A DNA stretch of 64,000 nucleotides from contig NC_052475.1 in NCBI RefSeq assembly GCF_009730915.1, positions 30,627,016-30,691,015 on the forward strand, read 5' to 3'. This document shows, one piece after another, positions 1 to 12,882 of this stretch. The translations under genes and the position numbers were made by a program. This stretch comes from Dioscorea cayenensis subsp. rotundata. Its lineage: Eukaryota; Streptophyta; Magnoliopsida; Dioscoreales; Dioscoreaceae. Positions within the stretch are counted from its first letter, which is position 1, and each line of letters starts with the position of its first letter. The notes beneath the pieces are model-generated. The model searched no databases. It was given only the letters and a program-made list of their open reading frames with translations, and had not been told where the DNA came from.

Positions 1-604
1 CTTATCTAAAGAAAGCATGGATTCCAATTTCAAACTCGAGGAACTTGCCTATGCAACAGAAGGGTATTCTGGAAGTGATCTGAAGGTATGATGTTCTCAA
101 TTCTCATTTGATATGGAAACTATGCATACAATTCTAACTCTCTTCCTGCACAGAACCTATGTATTGCTGCAGCATATAGGCCTGTTCAAGAACTTCTTGA
201 AGAAGAAAAGAAGGTAGTAAAATTTTAGACTATATTCCTGCATACGAAATCAATGCTACATGCTTGCTTCTCTAATCAAAGTTGTAGCACATTTTAATAT
301 ATATATATATATATATATATTTATCTTGTAATCAGCAAGGTAAAACTAGTACAACTCCGCCATCATTAAGACCGCTTAATCTGGATGATTTCATCCAAGC
401 AAAATCAAAGGTAACAACAATCCCACTTCTCTTTTCATGATGTTCCATGAAACCAGTACTGTTTCACCTTCAAAAATATATTTCTTCTAGGTCGGTGCAT
501 CGGTTGCCTATGATGCTACTAGCATGAATGAGCTTAGAAAATGGAATGAGCAGTACGGAGAAGGCGGAAGCCGACAAAAATCACCATTTGGATTTGGAAA
601 CTAA
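1..604 (+). CDS. AAA-type ATPase, C-terminal exons (partial)
   Basis: Only the last four exons lie in the window: up to 85, 154-213, 336-410 and 491-604, all with GT-AG borders and consistent phase. The reading starts within the AAA lid (residues like LEELAYATEGYSGSDLK), continues with NLCIAAAYRPVQELLEEE, and ends VAYDATSMNELRKWNEQYG then SPFGFGN and TAA at 602-604. That tail is typical of the plant spastin/katanin-like (meiotic clade) AAA family that includes Arabidopsis At1g64110/At4g28000 proteins. These hexameric ATPases remodel protein complexes; the Walker motifs are upstream of the window. The 3'UTR probably runs to about 760. Family assignment is firm, exact orthologue not determined. 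Confidence 0.9.
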
Positions 605-3205
605 CATAATTAGATGATGGATCTCTTTAGTGCCGAGCTGGTTTTAGGGAAAAGGGCATATGGCTAGTAAAATCATTGTAAGGTTTCCTTAGACCCTCTC
701 TTTATAAAGTTTTGCTGAGCCACTCATCTTGTACTACTTCAGTCATTGTTGTTTGGGTCTTTTTTTCTTGATTTCTTTTTTCGTTTTCTTTTTTAATGTT
801 TACAATACTTAGTTCTAATTTATATTTATTATAAATTCTTCACAAAGATACTGATCAATATAATTTTAGAAAAATAACATATATTTTTCTAAAATGGTGA
901 TTTGTTTGCATTCTTATATCATTCTTATAGTTTTCTTGTTATTAGTGGTATTATTATTGACTGAATTTTTTTTTGTATTTTAGCAATACAATTTGATAGT
1001 GATAAAATATTGTGATTGTATCTTTCCAATTTAAAGTTATATGAGATCTAAATTCTTCTGTCCAATTCTGCATTTATTAGAAAATATTCAGTCTTATTTA
1101 TTTATTTATTTATTTATTTATTTTAAAAAAGGAGGCACTGCTCCATTTGAAATGATTAAAAAGTCTTGATGGTGTGCGCTGCATTCATATCATGAATGGT
1201 ATTGAAAAAAATGAGCCCTACCGGCAAAGACAATATCAGTTGGAAACCACTCAATTGCCATACCATCAGCAATGCTTCGCACTAGCGCTCTTTTGTGTAG
1301 ACTGTAGACATGCCCACTAGTATTATGCACGTGTAAAGCATATGCAAATATATATATATATATAGAGATATATTTTTTTTTTAAATAAATGTTGACTTAT
1401 GTTAGGAATATACATATGTTAATACTTCAACACACTTGTATTCTCATTTTGTGTCATGAGGTTTGAACTTATCTTCTCGGTCAGATATAAATACTCTATA
1501 CATCTTCTCGGTCAGATATAAATACTTTATACAATGAATTTAATGTTAATAAATTAAGAGATCGTTAACTTAATTAAATAATTTAAATAATTCAATAAGT
1601 TATTCATTAGTGATTTTTATTTTTTTGAAAATACAAAAGGTGAAAGCAAAGTTTATTTTCAGAAAACAAGATTGTATTTTAGGCTGGATAAATTCATTGG
1701 AAGTTCTCATGCTGTGAGCATATTAATATCATTAAAAATAAATGTGTTGCCATTTTTCCATATCAGAGCAAAACCATTAAATTGGAAATTTTTTATTTAA
1801 AATTATTATTGTTATTATTATTATTATTTGGTGGATTTATAAAAAATCTCATTTTTCTTTCAACCAAGAGGCCCAAGGCTTGATATTTTAATTTTAATAA
1901 AATATTGACAGGTGTCATGAAGTGATTAGCTAATTATTAGTTTATATTTAACATTGACTATATATTATATATACTAAATTTATATTTGAAAAAAAAAATT
2001 AAGAGTTTCAGTGTAACACAAATCATATGATAGAGTTGCCACAGTAACATCATAAGAGAAATTATTCAAGGCTCCAATAATACACCATTAATAAGTAAAC
2101 AACTTACTAGCAGTAGTAGTTTGTAATTAACAAGTTCCCATTCTCATCCTTTGATTTCTAGAATAAAATTAAAAGAAATTTTTTTTTAAAAAAAAATCAA
2201 ACTAATTAAGCTTTGCCGGCATGTTCTTGAATTAATTAATTAGCTAGTCAAACACTGGAGTGGTAGGTGCACTTTGTTTTGTTCTTGAGGAGAGCTTTCT
2301 CTCTTGAACTCAACTCAACCTCTTGATCTTTTTTCTTAAGCAATCAAGAAACAAGAGAATCAAAATTAATATAGAAAAAGCTTCCATGATGATGCATGTT
2401 GGTTATATACAAACCAAACAATGTGTTTATTATTATTATCATTATTATTATTATTATATTATTATTATTATTATTATTACTTTGTTTCATTACTAATAAT
2501 TATTATATCAAACTCTCTTCTTGATGTTTTCTTTTCATTGTTTGATTGACAATTATTAGACCAGTAATGTTTAATTAGATTAGTGGAGATAATAAAGCAA
2601 ATCAAGGACCACCCTACATGCACACATGCGTGCATGCATTAATTAATGGCCACCATTTTCTAATACCAACCATGCTTTTCTCCACTGAAACACTGCCAAA
2701 TTTGAGGGGTCTCTCTCCTCTTTTTGAGTTTGTGTCACATCATGCACCAGTAATTTTAAGGGCAGACATACCTTTGGACAGCTTTTAATGAGCTCTTGTG
2801 AATTATTCAAGTTCATTACTAGAAATTGAATGGGACACAATCTTGTGAGAAAGGGCAATGAATCCATGTCACTGCCTTTAATTGTGTTAAAGATTGGACT
2901 GTTACATTGGATGAGCATAACTTAATTTCCATTGAAATTTTTTGTTTGTTGGGGGTGTTGCTATGGATTGAAGTTTTATTTTTTTTATGGTTTTGTTTAG
3001 TCTTTCATCCACTAAATTTGGAAGATTTACAGCACTAAACTAATTTGGAGAAAAGTATTGACAACTTTATAAGAGAATGGGCTTCTCTTAACACCTAGCT
3101 GGTGTTTGTAAATTAAGATCTGAATTCAAAACCACTTGTACTATTTGAACCAAACCTATTAGTTAAAGTCTAATTATTTTTTTTTACTAATTTTGATGTT
3201 TATAT
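605..3205. other. Gene-free AT-rich stretch
   Basis: Nothing coding is supportable. After the ATPase 3'UTR there are (TA)n and (TTTA)n runs (for example 1098-1124), a 31-bp tandem duplication at 1471-1531 and (TTA)n at about 2425-2480. An open stretch on the minus strand at 2643-2918 is discussed under rejected items. Confidence 0.6.
1471..1531. repeat. 31-bp tandem duplication
   Basis: The segment starting ATCTTCTCGGTCAGATATAA at 1471 recurs at 1502 with one C/T difference near the end. Two copies only, in non-coding DNA, so a recent local duplication. Confidence 0.85.
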
Positions 3206-3542
3206 AAATAATGTTAGTTTTATCAACCATTAAATAATTCAATGGTATGACACTAAAATGTAAAAAAGAGGGCAAATGTTTGAATCTTTCTGCAGTAGTA
3301 CTATTCATGCAATGTACGTTTGAGATAAAAAATTATTCATCAATATTGTTCACGAGTCTTGGTGAGGTCCCTGTGGAAAAAATAGTAGTTTCACTCCTCA
3401 AGACTACAAGGCAGGGGATCTTCTTAGGACCGTAACTAGTGCACTTTCGTTCATATTTCATTTTTTGACAATTTTTTAAATGAGTGCTTGTCGCCTATCG
3501 GGCAAAATAAATAAATAAAAATAATGTTGGTTTTAAATCAAA
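3206..3542 (+). mobile_element. SINE-like insertion with imperfect target-site duplication
   Basis: A ~290-bp body (3227-3517) is flanked by near-copies of one sequence: AATAATGTTAGTTTTATCAA on the left and AATAATGTTGGTTTTAAATC on the right. The body carries a fair tRNA-type B-box (GTTTGAATC, 3278-3286), a weaker A-box about 36 bp upstream (from 3242), and ends in a simple AAATAAATAAATAAAA tail. Promoter boxes near the 5' end, an A-rich tail and a target duplication are the SINE layout. I do not recognise the family. The A-box is poor, so confidence is moderate. Confidence 0.5.
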
Positions 3543-3726
3543 TACAATCATGTAAAATCAGCAACAACAACGAAACAATCCATTAGAATCTATATAAATA
3601 TATTTTTATTTTTTAAAAAAAAAAAGAAAGAAGGGAATATATATTGAGAAACCATTTTTTGGAGACAAAATTAATAATTTTTTAAAGGAAAGAAAAGTTA
3701 ATTCTCATGAAAAAGAATGATGCCAG

Positions 3727-3780
<54 letters not shown>
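3727..3780. repeat. (ATA)n microsatellite
   Basis: About 18 uninterrupted ATA/AAT units in non-coding DNA. Confidence 0.95.
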
Positions 3781-6700
3781 GAATGATTTGATGTTTTACT
3801 GAAAAGATTAGAGAGAATTAATTCCAATCAAAAAAGGTGGTGAAGAAGATTGTCAAGGAGATGGTGACATTGGTTCTTCCAAATAGTTAGACAGTGATTT
3901 GGATGGTATGTATTTGTTTACAATGAAACAAAGGAATCCATGAATTTATGCAAAATTTCTCCATCCAGACTTGGACTTGTGTTCTTATCATATTAAGTTA
4001 GGTCACACTTCTTTTTCCATTTAGTTTCATTGGAAATTATTATTATTATTAGACATTGGAAATTATTGAGCTATAATTGGCATCATGTTTTTCTTTCTAA
4101 TTATTATAATTATTCACTCACAAAATTATTATATATTATAAAAAATTATAAGCGAATGGAATTGAAAAAATTTTGTATAATTAACTAAATATGCTAACTA
4201 CCTCTAGATTTATTGGCACTAGATCCCTTGTTTTGTTGAGAAGACGGAATTAAACATTGGCTCACTCAAAATGAGGGCATGTATTTATTGAAGGATTAAT
4301 TTTATATCTGTGCACCGTTCCTGGCTTGTTCATATTTTGTAAAAAAAAAATATATTAAAAAGTGGATATATGTCACAAATACTACTTTCATAGAAATATG
4401 CAAGAAAAGTTGATTAATTATTTGTAAGTTATATTATTCTTAATGATGAGGTTAATAAAGTTCATGTTATTGGAACATTAAAAAGGTAGGACTTATAAAT
4501 TTATAATGACAATGAGTAGAAGATGAAACACTTGATTGAAACTTAGAAATGAAGATTGATCATTAGGATAAAGAAAAGGAAAAGTTCCAAACTTGGGTGG
4601 CCTGTGGCCACCCATGTCCTCCTTAATCTCACCAAATATATGATTTTATAACTTAATTAAGATATATATTTTTTTCATTTCTAAAATGTCATTTATTAAT
4701 GAAAGAAAATAAACAAAAATCTTGATAGCTAACTAAACATGTTAGATAATTATACTAATATATAATATTAAAAATTATCAGTTTTATGCTCACTCATATG
4801 AGGGAATTATCTGTTTCGACTATAAATTTTTATTTAATATGAGACTATTTAGTTTTTTAATATATGAAAATTATATTAATCCAGCAATAAAAATTTTTGG
4901 AAAATAATTTAATTATGCATGAGATATTATTAAAAATGGTTTTAAAATTGACAACTTGATTGATTTAAGAGAAGGAAACAAACAGTGGACAGCTTGAAAG
5001 AATCTCTTAGAGAGAGAGAAAGGCTAACCAAATGGATCATTTTCATCTTTGTCCTTTGAAATCTTCTTCATTGAAAGGGATTATTTAAACTGGCATGGGC
5101 CACATGATAAAAAGAAAAATAAAAATAAAAAAAAAATTTTAAAAGAAAGGGCAATTAAGATGACCCACTGGATCAAAACCACATGGCCTGATCATACTTG
5201 AATTCTTATGTGTAAATCTTCTTTTGTATCACGGGATGTACTACTCATATTTTTAAAATTTATTATATTATTATATTTTTAATAAAGTGGATAAATCACT
5301 ATCCAGAGAATTTTCTTCGGAAAACTTCAACTCTACCAACTAAGCTCACGTTCAATCGCCATGCACCATCACCATTCATAATAGCTGGAAGTTAAAATTA
5401 TATTTCACCTAAGTGAAAGAGACCAATGCACTGCAGTTTAAGAATTTTTTGTTTCTTATATATATATATATATATTTGTAAAGAATTATGAATATATTAT
5501 TTATTAATAAAGCTAATAAATATTGATTGGGAAAAATACAAGTGGAGAAGTAACAACCAAACACATAAGATAACTTTTAGTTTGGGTTAAAGTTAATTTT
5601 CTATTAATTAATTAGTGATTTTATCCTAGTTGAATGCGGTCCATGTTGTTATGCAATTTAAGTTTGTAAAACGCGCCATTGATTTTGGGGATGCTCATCT
5701 TATTTAAGAGGACCTACTTTTTATTTATTATTATTATTTTTTATATATAAGCGTGTGTGGTGGCTTAACTCTCTTTCTATCACATTATATTGTTTTAATT
5801 TTCTTTCGTATTATTTTATTGTGATAAATGTAATTTGTTTATTTTATAAAAAATTAAGGTAAAAGACTTCGTTATCTATATATATATATATATAAAATAT
5901 TTTGAGAAATACAAATACGCAATGGATCAAATTTTAACTTTCTTAGTATATTTAATTACAAAAAAAAATTTCTAATATTTTTTTAAATAAATATGGACAA
6001 GTTTCAGATTGAATTTAAACACTTGATTTTTTAAGTTGGAATGAGAAAATAATATTTATTATCCTATTGGACAGATGGTTAAGTTAATAACTTTTAAATT
6101 AATTTTGTTTTATAAAAATAATAAACCTGGTTGAGTTGGGACGAACATGCTTGATTAGATTGCCTTAAAATTCAATTCACTGTAATGTTAAAGGTTGTTA
6201 TCAATATCTTTAATGTGACACTTTGGTTTTTCTTAAAAATGAAGAATTTACATACAAGTTGTGTTACAAACGAGAGAGACTTGTGATTTTGATGTCTAAA
6301 GTGTACCACAATACTCCCATGCATAAATCAACATTTTGAACAAATTTTGATATATTAAATTTTTTTGAAAAAAAGTGTGGATTAAACCACACGTCTGTGA
6401 TATAAGTTATTGCACACATATTTTAAATCTACAATTATGTTTTGAAACAAAGCCAAACTTTCGACTTTAATATGGGACTTATTGTTTCTTTTTCATAACG
6501 AAATGGTTGACAATTTGTTTAAAACTTCTTATATTTTAGGATAACATGTTGAATTTGGTTTGAATATAATATAAAAAGTTATTAAAATTATTTATCATAC
6601 TTTTATTTAAAATAAAATAAGAGATATTTGTGTCCACCATCTAACAAATTTTTTACTTTTTCAATATTTTCCTACAAATTAGGTGCGATAGTTAGCACAT

Positions 6701-7211
6701 TCACAAACTAGATATTATTCACTTCTTTTTCTAGTTAAATTTGATTTTTTTTTAAAAAAAATGGATAAACTACATTAATTCATTGATTTCAATATTTTAT
6801 AATTGTCTTGATTTTTTTCTTAAAATATTCATTCATGGTTATATTTTTTAAAATAATAATAATAATAAAATAATATTAATGAAAGTTTTTTTTCAAAAAT
6901 AATAAAAAATATATAAAAAATATAGGATAACTTGGAAGATGTCTCGACCTTTTAGTGAACCAATGACCTTTCTACATAACTACTATAATATATCTTGTTT
7001 TTCTTGTACTTTTTCGTTAGGATTTATAAATTTACTTTTATCTATTACGTATTTCTAATAAAGTTATTTTTTAAAAAGTATAGATTTTATTACGTATTCT
7101 AATAAAGTAATTTTTTAAATATTTTTTATTTGTAATAAAGTATTTTTTTTAAAGATTGATTTTATTACTTATTCCTAATAAAGTAATTTATTTAAAAATA
7201 TTGATTTTATT
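3781..7211. other. Gene-free AT-rich stretch with two LINE 3' ends
   Basis: No coding region supported. Two minus-strand copies of the LINE terminal signature are seen: AAGTGGATAAATCAC at 5285-5299 and ATGGATAAACTAC at 6761-6773, the second beside a poly-T/poly-A tract. They match the reverse complement of the end of the LINE at 21780-21816, so they are probably tails of truncated insertions. The rest is (TA)n and homopolymer-rich sequence. Confidence 0.5.
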
Positions 7212-7785
7212 ACTTTTTGGTTGTTGTTTTCTTTTATTATTATTGTTTTTTTTTGTTCTACCATGTATGTTATCATTTTTAATAGAATGCTTTTTATATT
7301 GTTTTTCATGCTTGTGATTTATCCACTTATATATATTAGATATTATCATTGTTGAGATATTTTTACCGATTTTTTAAAATTAAATTTCAGTCTATCTAAA
7401 CATGTTAATTAAAAAAAAAGGAAAAACAATATTTTTTTGTTGTTGTTTTCTTTTATCATTATTGCTTTTTTTTTTTGTTGTACCCGGTATATTTCCATTT
7501 TTAATATAATACATTTTATATTGTTTCTCATGCTTGTGATTTATCCACTTTTAAATATATATATATATATATATTAGATATTATCATTGTTGAGATATTT
7601 TTTTACCGATTTTTTTAAAAATTAAATTTCAGTCTATCTAAACATGTTAATTAAAAAGGAAAAAAACAATATTTTTGTTGTTCTTTTCTTTTATCATTAT
7701 TGCTTTTTTTTTTGTTTTACCCGGTATATTTCCATTTTTAATATAATGCATTTTATATTGTTTCTCATGCTTGTGATTTATCCAC

Positions 7786-7816
<31 letters not shown>

Positions 7817-8425
7817 TAGATATTATCATCGTTGAGATATTTTTACCGATTTATATATATTAGATATTATCATTGTTGAGATATTTTTACCGATTTTTTA
7901 AAATTAAATTTCAGTCTATCTAAACATGTTAATTAAAAAAAAAAAAGAAAAAACAATATTTTTTTGTTGTTGTTTTCTTTTATTATTATTGCTTTTTTTT
8001 TTGTACCATGTATATTTCCATTTTTAATATAATGCATTTTATATTGTTTCTCATGCTTGTGATTTATCCACTTATATATATATATATATATTAGATATTA
8101 TCACCGTTGAGATATTTTTACCGATATTTTTTAATTAAATTTCAGTCTATCTAAACTTGTTAATTAAAAAAAAAGGAAAAACAATAATTTTTTTGTTGTT
8201 GTTTTCTTTTATTATTATTGCTTTTTTTTGTTGTACCCTATATATTTCCATTTTTAATATAATGCATTTTATATTGTTTCTCTTGTGATTTATCCACTTT
8301 TAAATATATATATATATATATATATTAGATATTATCATCGTTGAGATATTTTTACCGATTTTTTTTTAATTAAATTTCAGTCTATCTAAACATGTTAATT
8401 TAAAAAAAAAAGGAAAAACAATTTT
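7212..8425 (+). repeat. Tandem array, ~235-bp unit, about five copies, LINE-tail derived
   Basis: The marker CAGTCTATCTAAAC recurs at about 7388, 7630, 7912, 8143 and 8378, giving spacings of roughly 242, 282, 231 and 235 bp. The longer spacing comes from an extra partial duplication around 7817-7890. Each unit has a T-rich part (TTGTTGTTGTTTTCTTTTAT), then TTTATCCACTTTTAA, an (AT)n run, TTAGATATTATCATTGTTGA and TTTTTACCG. The portion TTTATCCACTT followed by (TA)n and TTAG closely resembles the 3' end of the LINE fragment near 45026-45065, so the array probably grew from a LINE tail. It ends about 570 bp upstream of the beta-xylosidase start. Confidence 0.85.
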
Positions 8426-8832
8426 CGCACATAAAAAATATTTTTATCTATATATATATATATGTACTTTTCTTTTATTACTATTATATATTTTTTGAAA
8501 ACAACGTCCTACCATCACTAATTTAAAATATATTTCGACGGTACAATTACATTCAAAAATGAAAACAAAATTATATTTCCAAAAACAATTCAAATGAAGA
8601 CATGACAATCCATTGTTTTACTTCAGCAATATGTATGAAAATATTGATATTTTTCCATAAATATGTACACATAATTTTTTTTTAAGGTAATTATAATAAA
8701 CACAAAAACTAAGACATTTTAGAATGTCCCTTTTTCATATTAAAAAAACAAATAAAGAAAATTTCCCATTTTTTAATAATAATTAAAAAATAATAATTAT
8801 TTATAATTTTCAAATAAATAAACAAACATCTC

Positions 8833-8957
8833 ACACTCTCTCTCTCTCTCTCACGGGATACAGAGAGTATTCCACCATTGCTCTGTTTTCCTTTGTTTTT
8901 GGGTGTCACGGGTGGCAAGGAAACACTCCATGCAACCTCATCCACCACTCTATATAA
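8833..8957 (+). promoter_or_regulatory. Probable beta-xylosidase core promoter: CT tract and TATA box
   Basis: A CT-dinucleotide tract lies at about 8833-8853 and a TATATAA box at 8951-8957, 36 bp before the chosen ATG at 8993. If the TATA box is used, the 5' leader would be very short (about 10 nt), so transcription may instead start upstream at the CT tract. Confidence 0.4.
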
Positions 8958-8992
8958 CTTCCCACTACTGCCTTCCAAGCTTTCACCTTCCA

Positions 8993-11900
8993 ATGGCCTC
9001 CATGAAACCACCATCAAAATCCCATCTTTCTCATCTCTTCCTTGGCTTCTCCATTCTCTGTTTTCTGTGTTTCAATGCTGTTTTAGCTCAAACTCCAATC
9101 TTTGCTTGTGATATTGCTTCAAATCCAGCTTTGGCTGGTTTTGGATTTTGCAATACTTCACTGGATGTTGGTTCTAGAGTGAAGGATTTGGTGCAGAAGC
9201 TCACATTGGAGGAGAAAGTTGGGTTCTTGGGGAATGCTGCTGGGGCTGTGTCCAGGCTTGGGATTCCCAGCTATCAGTGGTGGTCGGAGGCGTTGCATGG
9301 GGTCTCATATATCGGCCCGGGGACGAAATTCAGTAGTTTGGTTCCTGGGGCTACCAGCTTTCCACAAGTATTGCTCACTGCTGCCTCCTTTAATAAGTCT
9401 CTCTTTCTGACCATTGGAGAGGTGAGATCTTGATCTTGGATTTTTCATTTTTCATGTCTTCATGGTTTTGTGTGATGTTCTGATGTTGTTTGAGATATCT
9501 ATTTGGAGTTGTTTTGAGTTCTCAAATCTGGTATGAGTTTTGGAGATGAACAGTGATTTCTCTCTTAGGAAAGTAAAAAAAAAAAAAAATCTTCGCCTTT
9601 CGTACCTTTATCTCTGTTTCCAGTTGGATTGTTGTGTTTGTTTTTTTCAATTTGATATTCAATTTGTAGTTGTTTGTTTTCTCCTGTTTAATTAGATGAT
9701 GTGTTGATGTTGTTTGATATTGGAATGATGTCTTCTGTTTTAAATATGATATTCATTTGGAGTTGTTTTGAGTTCTCTTATCTGCATTTGATTTCTGAGG
9801 TTGAGCTCTGAGTTCACTTGGATTATCTTTTCAAATACCACTTTTCAGAAAAGGGAAATATACCTTTCCTTTTAGATTAAATACATTTGTTCTTTTTCCA
9901 TCTAATGCTTTAACATGTGAAACTTAACCCAAAGTATCTTTTGATTTTTTCAATTCACATAGACATTATATTTGCTATTTGTTGATAGGCTGCATATATG
10001 TGAGTAAAAGTGAAGGGAATGCCTTATCTCATCATTAATTATCACCCAAGTTGGTAGTGTTTCTTTATCAAAAGATCATTCAAAGAATCAAAATTCAAGA
10101 TATGTAGCAACAAGTCTTCAATTTGCATCATAGCAAGAAAGAAATAATGCTTGGTTGGTTGGTTGGAAGTTAATAGCTTTCATATATATATATATATATA
10201 TATTTGATTATCTTTTTACCTTTTTTCTGTATGTTCATTTTAACTCCAAGTACTCCTACTTCTGGTTGGTTGGAGGTTTGCTGCTCATTTATGACCTGTA
10301 TTGCAGACAGCCTCCAATCTTGAAAACAATATCTTATTTTTAATTGAAAACATCCATTTAAATCAAAATGTCAGAGTTTGCATCTCTGGCCTGTGCTGTC
10401 CGTTGTTTGATAACTTAATTATAGTAACTAATGTGTGCATTAAATTGATGTTTGATTGAATGTCCATGTTGTGAGGGCAGGTGGTTTCAACTGAAGCTAG
10501 AGCAATGCACAATGTAGGATTGGCAGGACTGACATTTTGGAGTCCAAATGTTAACATATTTAGAGATCCTAGATGGGGCAGAGGTCAAGAAACTCCCGGA
10601 GAAGATCCATATCTTGCAAGCCAATACGCGATAATGTACGTCAGAGGTTTGCAAGATGCCGATAATTCAGATAAACTCAAGGTTGCTGCTTGTTGTAAGC
10701 ACTACACTGCATATGATCTTGATAATTGGAAAGGATTTATGCGTTTAACCTTCAACGCCCAGGTAAGTTTTATTATTAAATTTTACCGTGCACTAACCGA
10801 TACTTAAATGTGATTATACAATTATGGAAGATGAGGTCCTGATCAATTGTGCTTTGCTGTCATGCAATTGAATTGAATTGAATTGAATTGTTTATTTGGT
10901 TCTGATAGCAACTGGTCTGCTGATTAATTGCATGGATGTTAGGTAACACAGCAGGATATGGAAGACACCTTCCAGCCACCATTCAAGAGCTGCGTGACTG
11001 ATGGGAATGTGGCGAGCGTTATGTGCTCTTACAATCAAGTGAATGGAAAGCCAACTTGTGCAGACCATGATCTATTGGCAGGAATAGTCAGAGGTAGCTG
11101 GAAACTCAACGGGTGTGTAACTAACTGCAGTGTCTTCAATGCTGCCATTGTTGAGCTTAATTGCTTGTTCATGTGTTTGTTGATCTTGCACTATGTTTGA
11201 TTTTGTGAAGGTACATTGTCTCTGATTGTGATTCTGTCAAAGTGCTTTATGAAAATCAGCATTACACTAAAACCCCTGAAGATGCAGCTGCAATTACCAT
11301 CTCTGCAGGTAATGACTAAACTGATGTCCATTTATAAATGTATTCAGACCGGCATTTATATAAAGTGGATCGATAAAACAGGATTGGACTTGGACTGTGG
11401 TAGCTTCCTCGGAGAGCATACTGTTGCGGCGGTGAAAGCAGGTAAGGTTGCAGAGCCTAAGGTGGACACTGCTATAAGTAACAACTTTGCAGTCTTGATG
11501 CGGCTTGGATTCTTCGACGGAGACCCAAAGAAGCTCCCTTTTGGCGAACTCGGCCCCAAGGACGTGTGCACGCCGGAGAATCAAGAACTTGCTCGTGATG
11601 CTGCTAGGCAAGGCATTGTTCTTCTCAAGAACAACGAAGGAGCTCTGCCTCTTTCAACTAAAACCATAAAATCACTTGCAATCATTGGTCCAAATGCCAA
11701 TGCTAGTCACACCATGATTGGCAATTATGAAGGTATATATGTTCAAATTGCAATCAAATTCATTTGTATGATCAAATTAAACTTGACAAGATGAATATCA
11801 ATGTAGGCACACCATGCAAATACACAACGCCACTGCAAGGCCTATCAGCAGTGATCTCTTCTTCTGTGTATCAATCTGGCTGCCAAAATGTGGCTTGTTC

Positions 11901-12882
11901 ATCCAACAGTCTTCAACTTGACTCGGCGAAAAAGGCGGCGGCAGGCGCAGATGCAACCATCTTGATCGTCGGAGAAGACCAAAGCATTGAAAGAGAAGAA
12001 CTAGACAGAGTTAGTCTCCTCCTCCCTGGCGAGCAAACAACACTCATCACCGAGGTGGCGAAGGTAGCCAAAGGCCCGGTCATCCTCGTTATAATGTCCG
12101 GCGGTGGCTACGACATTTCCTTTGCCAAAAACAATGATCAAATACCCAGCATTCTCTGGGTTGGCTATCCCGGTGAGGCTGGTGGCGCAGCCATCGCTGA
12201 CATTATCTTCGGTTACTATAATCCAAGTGAGTTATATTATTACTCCATTCTCTCATTTACCATGCATGATATGTGTTTTTGATTATAACCGATTTCATCG
12301 ACACATGCAGGCGGAAAATTACCAATGACTTGGTATCCACAGTCATACGCCGATAAGGTGCCGATGAACGACATGCGAATGAGGCCAGACCCTGCCACTG
12401 GGTACCCTGGCCGGACATACAGGTTCTACACCGGCGAAGTTATATATAACTTTAGTGATGGTCTTAGTTATACCAACTTCAACCATCATCTAGTTCAAGC
12501 TCCAAAGCTGGTTTATATTCCACTTGAAGAAGGCCATGCATGCTACTCCCAGAGGTGCAAATCAGTTGATCTCGCCGGAAGCCGGTGTGAGAAGTTGGCC
12601 TTTGATATACACTTGAGAGTTGAAAATTCAGGAGAGATGGGCGGAGCTCATACAGTATTCTTGTTCACAACTCCTCCTGCAGTACATAACTCACCAAATA
12701 AGCATTTGTTAGGGTTTGAGAAGGTGTCCCTGAGGCCAAAGGCCATGGGGAATGTTGTGTTTAGGGTTGATGTTTGTAAGGATTTGAGTGTTTCTGATGA
12801 GGATGGGAATAGGAAGGTGCCATTGGGTTCTCATTTACTTCATGTGGGGGATTTGAAGCATTCTTTGAGCATTAGGGTTTAA
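8993..12882 (+). CDS. Beta-D-xylosidase, glycoside hydrolase family 3
   Basis: Complete gene of seven exons: 8993-9421, 10481-10762, 10943-11112, 11211-11308, 11382-11732, 11807-12226, 12311-12882; the phases join into 773 residues, the usual length. A hydrophobic signal peptide (about 1-35, ending VLAQTP) sends it to the cell wall, where the family removes xylose, sometimes arabinose, from xylan side chains. The GH3 N-domain shows [25 protein letters not shown] and the nucleophile segment YIVSDCDSV (Asp about 299). The second domain has [26 protein letters not shown] (candidate acid/base Glu near 505) and the [10 protein letters not shown] segment; a fibronectin-III-like C-terminus follows with GLSYTNF. 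ATG 8993 is the first in frame after the TATA box; 9002 is an alternative. It looks intact. By memory it fits the BXL3/BXL4-type branch rather than BXL1, without certainty. Confidence 0.95.

Noticed and set aside
2643-2918. Open 91-codon stretch on the minus strand
   Set aside because: No domain, signal peptide or splice partner recognised. It was also read for a miRNA hairpin and no convincing mature sequence was found. Its low AT content for the region merits a conservation check, nothing more.
7212-8425. CRISPR-like array
   Set aside because: The repeats are long head-to-tail units without unique spacers, in a plant genome; this is an ordinary tandem array.
8709-9017. Open stretch antisense to the beta-xylosidase start
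   Set aside because: Overlaps the promoter and first exon of a clear gene and has no recognisable protein features.
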